From Leguminivora glycinivorella (taxonomy: Eukaryota > Arthropoda > Insecta > Lepidoptera > Tortricidae), in contig NC_062993.1 of the NCBI RefSeq assembly GCF_023078275.1, positions 3,223,252 to 3,287,251 of the forward strand: 64,000 nucleotides of DNA, read 5' to 3'. Below the pieces are notes generated by a model. The model saw only the letters and a program-made list of their open reading frames with translations, did not search any database and was not told the DNA's origin. A program made the translations under genes and the position numbers. Position 1 is the first letter of the stretch. Each line of letters begins with the position of its first letter. This document shows positions 31,074 to 40,980 of this stretch, one piece after another.

Positions 31074-31220
31074 ACGGCCCAGCCACGACATTGGTCTAAG
31101 CGCGACAGCGGTGAGCGGCAGCCATACGTGCGAATGAAAAGTCCCATCGCTGTGTCTCGCTCCAATGTATGGCTGCCGCTCACCACTGTCGCGCTTAGAC
31201 CAATGTCGTGGCTGAGCCGT
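31074..31220. mobile_element. 147-bp palindromic MITE, copy 2
   Basis: Same length and ends as 27158-27304, with only scattered differences, so both are recent copies of one family. Confidence 0.88.
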
Positions 31221-31309
31221 AATATCTACAGGGTGCATAGCATAGTTGCAGTCCCAGGTAATAGTATAATAAAGAGTACTATCGTAGAGTATGGCCATTC
31301 CTGCTCCCC

Positions 31310-31460
31310 GCTGAAAGTGCCGCTCACCCCCTCTCGGTTACATCACAGTTACCGCCTGTCAAAAACGCGACCAGTCGACCTGTCATATCTCACTCGTACA
31401 AGCGTGCTAGGAGCGCGCCTCTTTCATATATTTGATCACCAGTGTCCGAGGTGTGCCCAG
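31310..31460 (+). repeat. Repeat shared with 11368-11552
   Basis: Carries CACAGTTACCGCCTGTCAA, CCAGTCGACCTGTCATATC and GCGCGCCTCTTTCATATAT. This copy is the more compact of the two. Confidence 0.55.
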
Positions 31461-31632
31461 GGCCTAGCCACCGTCACTACCGCTTACGCTTCGTAAGCTC
31501 AGACAAGTGTCCTCAGTCGACGCTGCAGGGTGGACGCACGCTCGCTTTCCCCGCTGCACTCCTAGCCGAACGTTCCGCTCCGAGCGTCCACTCAGGCCTT
31601 AACTTCACGGAAAATATAAAGCCTTAGTGCCG

Positions 31633-32201
31633 TAGCTTAATGGCATTTCTGCGACGCGAAACGAAAACGAAACGCCTCGAAAGGTAAACGCTCTGTCGCG
31701 CCAAAACGCAAGAGCGATAGAGAACAGTTATTTGTTATACAAGGGGGCAAAGTTGTATTTTAACGCCGAGTGTGGAATTGAAAAACGAGCAAGTGAAAGG
31801 ATTCTATAGTTGAACCACGAGCGAAGCGAGTGGTTCGACAATAGAATCCTAAACTTGCGAGTTTTTTAACATACGAGAAGTAAAATACATTTGCACCCGA
31901 GTGTAACACAAAACTTTTCCCCTCACTACAGCGAGGAAACTACAACGCAAAAAAATGCGTTTATCACTGCTTTCTGTAGTTCCACAGGTGGTAAATCATC
32001 TTTATTACTAGATTCACCTACTTTTATCAATTTTAAAGCAGTTAATTTGATTATATTCAAGGTCAAATTACTTTACCCACTAGTGGATAAAATGCGTTTT
32101 TACCCGCTGGTATTAAAGGACAAAACACGTGTTTCCGAGCTAGTGAGGGGAAAAGATATTCACGAGCGTTTCGTTTCGTGAGCGTTCGTGCCATTCGGCT
32201 A
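31633..32201. mobile_element. MITE of the 541-694 family, split by a K element
   Basis: TAGCTTAATGGCATTTCTGC at the left and CGTGCCATTCGGCTA at the right are the ends of the 541-694 family. Intact copies continue GAGATAGACATCTACGAGCG across the point where this copy is interrupted at about 31724. Confidence 0.65.
31724..32155 (+). repeat. K-family repeat, copy 2
   Basis: From TTGTTATACAAGGGGGCAAA to GCTAGTGAGGGGAAAA. Inverted relative to 13698-14158 and longer than the copy at 39206-39511. Confidence 0.7.
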
Positions 32202-32329
32202 CGTATCCAGACCAGAAATATATGACTACGCGCCATCTGGCGGAATTTCATTAGAACTATTTTCTTTACCTGTTGTTTTTTTATTTTCTTTGCCTGTGTG
32301 GTGACGGGTTAAGAATTTCACCACCCCCT

Positions 32330-32520
32330 TTCTTCCGGGTTAAATTGTGGCGTAGGCGAGAGGCTGGCAACCTGTCACTGCAATGTCACAGTTTCGTTTT
32401 CTTTCAACCCCTTATTTGCCAAGAGTGGCACTGAAGCTTTAGTAGTTTCATGTGTTCTGCCTACCCCTTTATGGGATACAGGCGTGATTGTATGTATGTA
32501 AGTATGTGTGTATGTATTTT
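32330..32520 (+). repeat. W-family repeat (CATA-tailed), copy 1
   Basis: GCGAGAGGCTGGCAACCTGT, AACCCCTTATTTGCCAAGAG and CCTTTATGGGATACAGGCGT, then a TGTATG microsatellite. The inverted full copy lies at 45940-46190 and a fragment is inserted at 37416-37516. Confidence 0.75.
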
Positions 32521-32892
32521 CTTTATACTATACTGAACACCGCATACACCAGAATAGCAGCGCCGTCTTTACAATAGTCAGATATTTTAGGTCATGCTTT
32601 ATGTAGCTTTTGGTTGCGGCATAGAGGAATAAGTAAGGGAAGTAAATGCGAGTTATTTCCAGTGACATCTAACGACAATCACGCGTCACATAGCGTAAAT
32701 TATCAATACTGCTACATGTCAATAGATGTCGCGGCGAACGAAGACTGAAGAGTCACCAATGTTTAGCTAATATTACAATAGTATTAATCAATATTCTGTT
32801 TTCAATTCCCTTTGCTTATATATTGGGTTGGTAAGAAAGTAATGAGCGAATCATAACCAATATTGTAATTTTTATTTAATTTATTATTTTAA

Positions 32893-33918
32893 TCATTTAT
32901 CAAAAATATAACGGCCTTCGTTATCTACTACTTGTCTCCATCGTTCTGGTAAAGAATGAATAGCATCGGCTAAGAAGTTCTTAGGTTTAGATTCAAAAAA
33001 CTCAGCTATGTACTGTCGTAGATGGGCTTGATCATCGAACTTTTTTTCATTCAAGGCATTGCTTAGCGATCTGAACAATGCGTAATCCGTAGGTGCCAAG
33101 TCTGGAGAGTACGGTGGATGAGGTATCACTTTCCAACCTAGCTCCATAATTTTAGCCGATTCACTTTTGCAATGTGTGGGCGAGCATTGTCGTGTAAGAA
33201 AAAAACTTTAGCATGCTGTGGACGATTCTGACAGATTTTTTGGTTTAAATTTTCAAGCTGATTACAGTATACTTACTGATGCGGTAACAGTCATTCCACT
33301 TGGTAGGAGTTCCCAGTGAATAATACCATGAATATCCCACCAAACGGACAGCATAACTTTTTTCGGGTAAGGGTCTTTTTTTTATGCCTCTATTCCTTTT
33401 TCGTTTGGAGCTAGCCACTGACGTTTGCGTGTGTGATTTATATATAAGACCCATTTTTCATCTCCAGTGATAAGATGGTCCAACCAGTTGAATGTGCGGC
33501 GAAAAGACAGAAGTTGTATGCAGATATCGACACGGCGGTTTAGTTGATCTCTATCAAGTTCGTGCGGTATCCAAACGCTGTATTTGTAGTTTTTTCCCAA
33601 CTCGTGTAAATGTGTTTCTATGGTGACATGAGAGCAGCCTAACTCGGTAGCAAGAGTACGACTCGTTAGCCTCGGATCTCCTTCAATTAAGGTTTTTAAT
33701 TTGGCTACATCAATCTTCACCGGTCGACCAGACTTAGGTTGATCTGATAATGAAAAGTCGCCACTACGAAACCGCTGGAACCATCGTTTCGCCGTGGCCT
33801 CAGACACAACTTCAGGAGCAACACGCTGACATATATTACGCACTGCTTCGGCGGCTGAATGGCCAGACTGAAATTCATATAGTAAGCAATGCCTTACATG
33901 CACTTTTAATTCGTCCAT
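32893..33918 (-). pseudogene. mariner transposase (DD34D type), frameshifted
   Basis: ATG at 33918. The N-terminal two-helix-turn-helix region includes CLLYEFQSGHSAAEAVRNIC, KRWFQRFRSGDFSLSDQPKS and GRPVKID. The first catalytic Asp is in ITGDEKWVLY. After frame changes near 33380 and 33250 the second Asp (HDNARPH) is readable near 33190, and the third is in YSPDLAPTDYALF, about 34 residues on, giving DD34D. The C-terminus is RWRQVVDNEGRYIFDK. Length fits the usual 340-350 residues. At least two frameshifts mean no active protein. The sequence resembles the cecropia/Hsmar1 side of the mariner family. Confidence 0.92.
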
Positions 33919-33956
33919 TTTCTTCCTTATATTAGCTCGGCGACAGCTAGTGAATG

Positions 33957-33989
33957 ACTGACGAGAAACTGTGCGACTCGCCCTTTATA
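33957..33989 (-). promoter_or_regulatory. TATA box and TCAGT initiator of the mariner gene
   Basis: On the minus strand TATAAA starts at 33989, and the A of the arthropod initiator TCAGT is at 33959, 30 bases downstream. The start codon follows 41 bases later. Spacing and motifs are textbook for an insect core promoter. Confidence 0.7.
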
Positions 33990-34104
33990 TACTTTCGACC
34001 AAAGAAGATTCTAGAACTCTCTCAAAAATTTTATGTGGAATTCAAATAATTCGCATTTACTGATGTATAGTGTTACAACTCCTCCCTTACTTATTCCTTA
34101 TTTA

Positions 34105-35035
34105 CGGGGTTCCGTACCTCAAAGAGGAAAAACGGAACCCTTATAGGATCACTCGCGTGTCTGTCTGTCATCCAATTTTAGGGTCTGTCACAGCCGATTT
34201 CTCCGAAACTACTGGACCGATTTACTTGAAATTTGGCACACGTATGTAAACCTGTGGCCCAAAGACGGACATGTAATTTAATTAAATGAAATTTAATCAC
34301 AGGGGTCACTTTTGGGGGGTAAAATTGAAAATTAAAAATCAAAGTTATTAAAACTATATTGTGTTACATATCAAATGAAAGAGCGTTTTATCAGCATCTG
34401 AAATATATTTTTTTTATATTTTTTGTTTTGGTAATTTAGAAGTAATTTAAGAAAATAAGCAAAAAATGACCATTCCCCCCCCTTATCTCCGAAACTACTT
34501 AGCGTAAAATTTTCAAAAAAATACACGAGATAGCCCCTCTTCCTGTAGATTACAGGAAAACCTATTAGAAATCTACAGTCAAGCGTAAGTCGGACTTAAG
34601 AGAAAAAAACTCAGATTACGAATTTCACTCACTGCCGCTGCAAGTAGTTACTAAACGTCTTAAAATTGTGTAAGAGAGTTGGACAGGTATAAAGAAATTC
34701 ATTTCTGTCTTTTTCTTTTTAGAACTTGTTCAATTTTTTTTTCATTTGTACAAAATGACTTAAGTTCCTACTAAAAAGGAGGCGCTTAAGACCGTTTATA
34801 AATTGACTGATCAAAATTTTATTCAAATCGGTCCAAAAAAAGGTGTCTGTTGACGAAAACATAGAATTTGTGCCACCGAAAGCCCAAATCTGAAGTCCAT
34901 TTTGCTCTATCTCTTATCGTTTCCGAGATATATACGTAAAGTTTTGAAAGTGCGAAACGTTAACTTTGCCATCATAGTCGTTCAGGCGCTCATGAGTTCT
35001 TTGTATGGAAAAGTCGAAAACCGACTCGCACTTGA
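34105..35035 (+). repeat. R-family-like repeat, long divergent copy
   Basis: Head GGTTCCGTACCTCAAAGAGG and GGAACCCTTATAGGATCACT, then TGTCTGTCTGTC. The tail GACTCGCACTTGACCAAT near 35020 matches the family terminus only loosely. An inner ACTTAAG-containing segment repeats around 34755 and 35075. Non-coding. Confidence 0.6.
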
Positions 35036-35574
35036 CCAATGTTCATAGAACGTTGTGGTTTTTTTTTATTAGCAAAAATGACTTAAGCGCCTTCAGAAGT
35101 GCAGGTGCTTAAGACCGTTTGTAAGTTAAAGTTAGCTGTGATGGCTCAACGAAGAAAGAAGATTTCAATATCCTACTTATACATATTTCATTAATTTAAC
35201 TATACAGTTTTTATTTATTACTCAAGCCAAGCGTTACGTTAGCTATTGCTATTGAAAGGAAAACTTGTGTATGAAGCTTGAAACAAATTATGGGACGCGT
35301 CTGACGGACGCGGCTGACGACCGCGACTGATAAGCCGATGGCTTGCGTGGGCGACGGTCGCGCGACGGCGATGCGACGCATACGAAATCAAACCTTATCG
35401 ATATGGAAGTAGACGATGCGATGAGACGTGACGCAAGACACGGCGTAAGTGTGCACAGTCTTAAAACATTCAGCGCCTCAGATTGCGGTAATAGGACACC
35501 ATCCGATTCATCCGAACGCTCAAGGCCACGTCCACGGTTTATGTCCAATAGTTTGCACAATTCAGTGTCATATT
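35036..35574. other. Unassigned sequence with a GC-rich patch
   Basis: 35290-35460 is rich in GACGCG/CGCGAC motifs. Overlapping open frames occur on both strands, which usually means repeat and not gene. No family recognised. Confidence 0.35.
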
Positions 35575-36048
35575 TAGAGATGGGCCGAATATTCGGTATT
35601 CGGCATATTCGGAAAGTTTTTCAATGTTCGTATTCGGCCGAATAGTTCGGTTACATTGCCAAATATTTACCGAATAAACAAAGTAAATAAATAACGTAAG
35701 TTGTTTCGTAATTCATGGGATAATGACATCCCATTTCAAGATTCTAAGGACCAAAGGTAAATATAAGTACCTACACTAAATTATGTAAAAAAGTAAAAAT
35801 AACATAGCTTAACAAACAAAAATCTAAATTTTCTTATGCACTAAATTATAGGAACATTAAGAGCCTTAGTTAGTAGTGTTAGTACCCAATGTACCCATTA
35901 CCAATCATTGAAAAGTTTTTAACTCTATGCCACGATTTCAAATATGGTGGAACCGAATATTCGGCCGAATGTTCGGTTCGGTAACAGCTGAACCGAATGT
36001 TCGGCCGAATATTCGTATTCGGCAAAGTCCGTATTCGGCCTATCTCTA
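35575..36048. mobile_element. hAT-type non-autonomous element, 474 bp
   Basis: Ends TAGAGATGGGCCGAATA and TATTCGGCCTATCTCTA-like sequence are inverted, with several inner CCGAATATTCGG palindromes. An exact 8-bp target duplication GTCATATT flanks it (35567-35574 and 36049-36056), the hAT signature. No transposase is present. Confidence 0.9.
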
Positions 36049-36469
36049 GTCATATTCATTATCTAGATCGCGGCAGTGGACGGCGTTCGTCGCGTTTTTA
36101 GGTGATTATCTGATTATCGATGGATTATCGCATCGTTCTAAACTACCGCGCAGCAGCGCGAACTGAATTAAACTATGTTGGTTGCAATAAGACGTAGATT
36201 TGTTTAAAAATATGCACACCGGCCACCTGCGGTAATAAAATTTTATAGCTTGCGCGATGATCACATTTATTAATGTCATAACACTCATAACCGCCAATTG
36301 CTTGCATTTGAAATTGAACTTTAATTACTAAGAAATAACGTTGTTTTTGTAAAAAAAGGAAAGTAGTTTTTACTACATTGCGAAGTTTTCGTTTGTCAAC
36401 TAGACGCACACATTTGCAACTAAGCGATCGGACACTTTTGAGTGTCGAATTTGTAGGTGACAGTGTATC
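36049..36469. other. Unassigned sequence
   Basis: No gene or repeat pair seen. Confidence 0.3.
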
Positions 36470-36669
36470 TAGCCTCGTGGCGCCGAATGTACTTTCTAAA
36501 GTACATAATGGTTTCAATGGAATTTTAACTCTCATGTAAACAAATAAAATATAATTTCTTTTGTTTCTAAAATTTTTCGAATAACTGAAATTGAATTCAA
36601 TCTCAAGTACCTACAATAAGAATCAAAATTCCCTAGCAAAAATTTTGTATGGTGGGCGCCACGAGGCTA
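36470..36669. mobile_element. Short MITE with TAGCCTCGTGGCGCC ends
   Basis: The 15-base ends (36470-36484 and 36655-36669) are exact inverted repeats. The interior is AT-rich and non-coding. The class is not clear from the flanks. Confidence 0.6.
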
Positions 36670-37345
36670 GGGAAGTTTAAATCGATGTTATCGCATCGAT
36701 CTACTGAGGGGGGCGGTGCCTACAGCAGTTGTAGTTGTTTGCATACCCAGCTCACGCACACAGACGCGTCCACTGGCGCCGCGCCGGTGTCCGCGTGCGC
36801 TCTCTGCAAATTCTATGCACAGCGCAGAATATGCAGAAACCACATGGTGGTCTGTGGCAGAAACTCAATAGACATTTTTAGGGTTTTTAAAATAAGTACC
36901 TAGGTACGTGAAGTAACATGGTAAATTAAAAATTATCATCAGATACTTATTTTCGGAGGTGTAAACAATTTCCTTCGTTTTGCCATATATCAATAATTAC
37001 CTATCTATATTAAATTCATTAATCCGTATACATTACATTTTTACAATTAAGTGTATGAATTATACTTTTTATCGTAATTACGGTCAGCTACATAAATATC
37101 TATACACCTGTATTCATTCAATTTTGAACCTTCTTCTTCAGTAATAAGTTTCGATATGTAAAGAAATTGAAGGACGATACACAGGCGGGCGGAGACACCG
37201 CGCGCCGTAGCGGGCGGGGCGGGAGGGTGGAGGGGTGTCGATGGACGATGTCACGCGGGATTCGCCGCGCGAACTCATCATTCGCGCGGTCGGCTCCCTT
37301 CGCTGCCTGCACACGTTCGCTGCTCTCGTACGACTTGATATTATA
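36670..37345. other. Unassigned sequence
   Basis: Two GC-richer patches (36710-36800, 37180-37330) have overlapping frames on both strands and no family motif. Confidence 0.3.
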
Positions 37346-37730
37346 CAGGGTGCCCGGTAATTAATGGACAACCTTTTAACCACCAAGAGGGCACCTTATA
37401 CTGGTCCAGAAAATCTATGGGATATGGGTTAAATTGTAGTGTAGGCGAGAGGCTGGCAACCTGTCACTGCAATGCCATAGTTTCGTTTTCTTTTAACCCC
37501 TTATTTGCCAAGAGTGGCACCTTATACTGGTCCAGAAAATCGACTTTAAGGTTTAGTAAAAGTCGCCTGGTTTTCGAGATTTTCACAATTTTTAAAATTT
37601 TAATACCTACTACCTAAAATTTTAAAAAGTGTGAAAATCTCGAAAACCAGGCTAATGTCGATTTTCTGTAAGGTGCCCTCTTGGTGGTTAAAAGGTTGTC
37701 CATTAAATACCGGGCAGGTGCACCCGGTAT
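37346..37730. mobile_element. Inverted-repeat element carrying a W-family insert
   Basis: CAGGGTGCCCGGTAATTAAT at the left and the matching complement at about 37695-37730; the arms extend through ACCACCAAGAGGGCACCTTA for about 70 bases. A W-family fragment (37416-37516) is inserted in the left arm, bracketed by a 25-bp direct repeat (37391-37415 and 37517-37541). Confidence 0.7.
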
Positions 37731-37904
37731 ATTTGTCAAGCAATTTCTGTCGTAAGAAAGCGCGACTCATTCGCGCAGTCGGCTCACGTCTCTCGTTGTC
37801 GTACAATATGACATTATTCAGCTACCTTTTTTATCGCTTGGCTTTAGAACCTTTCAGATTGTTTTACTCACCCTTTCTGATGTTTACCATACCATACTTA
37901 CTTA

Positions 37905-38042
37905 CCCCGTTATTCATAAACGTACACTAAAGTTATCAAGCCGATAAATTTCGTTTGTCCCTTTCCGACGTATTGGTGTGATAGAAAGGGACAAACGAAC
38001 TTTATCGGCTGGATACTTTAGTGTACGTTTATGAATAAGGGT
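37905..38042. mobile_element. Palindromic MITE, about 58-bp arms
   Basis: ATTCATAAACGTACACTAAAG and its complement at the two ends, then GTTTGTCCCTTTC / GAAAGGGACAAAC around an 18-base centre. Confidence 0.85.
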
Positions 38043-38879
38043 GTTAAAATTTATAGCTACGAAATTTTACATAAAACACCTACTTTAAAATAAAATAAAA
38101 AATGTTGAATTTGGTTAACATTATAAAAGGCCTCACGCAAGCTGTGCTAATTAGTTCGCGAATTCGTCGAGAGGTGGCGCTAAACACAATTATGCTCATT
38201 AGAGAACCTATACTTCTAGCCTAGCCCAGTCTTTAGAATTATGTGAGTAACGTAAAGGTTGTGTAGGTACGGAACCCTCGGTGGGCGAGTCCGACTCGCA
38301 CTTGGCCGGTTTTTTTGGTAAGGTTTTAATTAGTTTAAAATTAAAATCTCTCCAACTCAAAACTTGTCAAAAATCGATAAAAACCGTGTGCCCTTAAGTA
38401 TAAAATTCATTGCCACTTCGAATCCTAAAAAACGTCTAGACTAATACATTAATGAAACAAGCTATAAAAGGTAAATAAAAACACTTTTAAATAATCTGCC
38501 AAAGTAAAAGCAGTCAACAAATTTTATATAACGTCAATTTCTAAAGCCTTTACCAAAAATAGCGCTATGCTCAAACTTCACTTTCAATTTAATCTCTTCC
38601 CACCATGTTTTTGCTACTGAAGCAGAGCTGATTCGAACTTAGGATTATTTCTAAATCCCATTTTGACTATCGCCCGCTGCACCCCTCTCATGCCTAGTAT
38701 ATTTCAAAATAATTTTTAGATAGATAAAGCATCCGTCAAGTTCTGACAAGTATGTCAGTGTGAGAATGACAGGTGTCCTATTCACACAAATAAGTGATAA
38801 AATTGGGAGCATAATACGCAGCCAGATATACAATTGAATAGGTGGTTACCACAACATACTACAGATTTAGAGCACATCC
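38043..38879. other. Unassigned sequence with an R-family tail
   Basis: 38262-38315 is the R-family 3' terminus (TACGGAACCCTCGGTGGGCG...CACTTGGCCGGTTTTT) without its body. Nothing else recognised. Confidence 0.4.
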
Positions 38880-39110
38880 GTCAGTTTACTCTTTCGTCAG
38901 AAGCATTTTTTTTTTAGAAATTTAGTACTGTTTTGTCAGGAATGACCTATGCGGAGAACCTCTTATGCCCTATTCGTCAGATTCCGCTTTCGTCAGTTGT
39001 TTATTTGATATCGAAATAAAATTAGAACAAGTTCGTCATTTTCCTCCTTCGTCAGAAGCAGTTACTTTTATCATTTTAGTTCAGTTTCGTCAGGCATGAC
39101 CTATGCGGAA
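38880..39110 (+). repeat. Spaced TTCGTCAG motif array
   Basis: TTCGTCA or TTTGTCAG occurs at least seven times in about 200 bases, with two copies of AATGACCTATGCGGA-like sequence (38940, 39095). GATTCCGCTTTCGTCAG here matches GATTCTGCTTTCGTCAG in the MITE at 18790-19188. Confidence 0.55.
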
Positions 39111-39205
39111 AGTACGGTGCAAAGTTAGATTGACCCGACTCCAGCGACCAATAAACATTCTATTATGAAAAGCTTTTGAAAGGGGTATTATTTTTAATAG
39201 TGATT

Positions 39206-39511
39206 TGTTATACAAGGGGGTAAAGTTGTATTTTAACACACGAGAAGTAAAATACAAGTGTAACACAAAACTTTTCCCCTCACTATAGCGAGAAAACTAC
39301 AACGCAAAAAGCGCGTTTATCACTGCTTCCAGTAGTTCCACGGGTGGTAAATAATCTTTATTACTAGATTCACCTACTTTTATCAATTTTAAAGCAGTTA
39401 ATTTGACTTTATTCAAGGTCAAATTACTTTACCCACTAGTGGATAAAATGCGTTTTTACCCGCTGGTATTAAAGGACAAAACACGTGTTTCCGAGCTAGT
39501 GAGGGGAAAAA
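39206..39511 (+). repeat. K-family repeat, copy 3 (short)
   Basis: TTGTTATACAAGGGGGTAAA to GCTAGTGAGGGGAAAAA. Same family as 13698-14158 and 31724-32155, lacking the CGCTTCGCTCG inner segment. Confidence 0.7.
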
Positions 39512-39544
39512 GTCTTTTTTAATAGGCAAATCTTAGTTTCATTT

Positions 39545-39950
39545 CACATAAGTTTATTTTTAAGTCATACCTAATGAAATCCATTCCCTCTTTTAAGCAC
39601 AATCTTAAACAGCATCTACTTGAATCTTAACTAATTGATTAACACTAAGCGGCCACATTTGCATTTATTTACATTTATAAATAATATGTTCTGTCAGTAG
39701 GTAAATACACACACACTTTCTGTATCACGCCCAAACATATATAGTTTCTGTATAAGTGCTCTTAGGTTCTGTTTAGTTATAAGACTTAGTTATTAATTTT
39801 CTGGGTGCCCTGAAAACGAGTGCCGCGTCTATTAGACACGGTATTCGCTGAGTGGAATCCTATTTGGTGTACTAGTTATTAAGTATTACTTGTTTTTATT
39901 ATGTATCTGTATGCCAAATAAATATTTTCTATTCTATTCTATACTATAAA
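39545..39950 (+). pseudogene. LINE ORF2 end plus 3' UTR
   Basis: 39571-39630 reads LMKSIPSFKHNLKQHLLES then TAA, the FK..LK..LL ending seen in CR1/Jockey-type ORF2 proteins. A 320-bp 3' UTR follows and ends in AAATAAATATTTTC and a TATTC repeat (39920-39945). The UTR matches 14565-14740. The rest of the element is missing (5' truncation). Confidence 0.6.
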
Positions 39951-40257
39951 TCAAATTGTGCCCAGTGTCAGTTCGAATGTCGCTGCGGTAACCTTTTCGA
40001 TACAAAATGCGCGAAATATTCTGGATAATATTTTGGAACGCGATACTCGAGAGCTGATGGAGCCGCGATATTGGGATTAAGTTTGGATGTATATGACTTT
40101 ATTTATGTCTCTTATATACAAATATGCCGTCAACATTTTTAAATAACGTATATTTTCTCTCGACTCTCGTAAATCATATTTTTACTTCACTTTAATGATA
40201 TATTATTTTACTGAGTGGCACTAAAACTTAGTAGTTCATGTGCTCTGCTACCCACAT

Positions 40258-40690
40258 ACAACGTTCGTTAATATTTCTTGTATGTGAGTAGCTTTTGCAC
40301 ATTGTAATTTTTCCTCAGTCACCCGTTGACCACGAACGCTGTAAAGTGTTCGAAAGGTCGGGATGAATTATGAATTCATGATACGCGATTTAATCCGTTT
40401 CTATAGTTTTATATCTTGAAAAAAAAAACTCAAATATTTACGTGTACATTTTGTACTTTACCTACTACGTTGTACGTATTAAGGCATAAATGTGAAGATT
40501 TACATTTTTGATACCTACCATACAAGGCACAGATTACCTGTCACTAGTTAGAGCATAAATTGACTCGCATTAAACACTGTTTCGTGAAATAAATATGTAA
40601 TTTATCTTCGGTTACCGCTATAGTTACTCATGAAATAAAACTATGGAAACTGATTGTAAATTCATTATGCGCGATTTAATCCGTTTCTAT
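40258..40690 (+). repeat. Penelope-type family 3 fragments
   Basis: 40258-40415 carries CCTCAGTCACCCGTTGACCA, the hammerhead-like motif (40321-40363; one core change, GAAAGG for GAAACG) and CGCGATTTAATCCG. 40607-40690 is an inverted partial copy. No coding sequence. Confidence 0.6.
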
Positions 40691-40827
40691 AGATTTTCTT
40701 TTTATAAATATGTATTGTGCTTTATAAATATTACTATTTATTTATTATGCTTTGTACTACTTGTTGTACAAACACACGACTTGCAACAAGTAAACTAAAT
40801 TTGAAGTCCTGATTTAATAAAAATCTT

Positions 40828-40980
40828 CTGGGCAAGCTCCAACGGATGAACCGATTTAAAATTTTTTTTGTTAGAAAGCTGAATTAGTCGGAAGTGTTCT
40901 TAACCATGTTTGATGGAAATCGGCCAACTATGTCGAGGGATTTTCGAAGTTTAAAATTTGTATTGTGATTATCCTTGTTG
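40828..40980 (+). repeat. Q-family repeat, partial
   Basis: CGGATGAACCGATTTAAAAT, GAATTAGTCGGAAGTGTTCT and a GATTTTCGAAGTTTAAAATT tail. The head with the GACGCAAAAACGACGGG box is missing. Confidence 0.55.

Larger units (their letters stand above)
32624..34098 (-). mobile_element. Composite element around a mariner gene
   Basis: Outer ends are inverted: AGGAATAAGTAAGGGA near 32625 and TCCCTTACTTATTCCT at 34083-34098, both bordered by TA. The same outer sequence occurs without a gene at 42972-43110 and 51850-52070. Inside at about 32824 lies the mariner-type 3' end TTGGGTTGGTAAGAAAGTAA; I cannot find its partner at the other end, so the present structure is chimeric. Confidence 0.6.

Noticed and set aside
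35288..35645. Arg-rich open frames on both strands
   Set aside because: GC-rich repeat patch adjoining a hAT element; frames on both strands argue against a gene.
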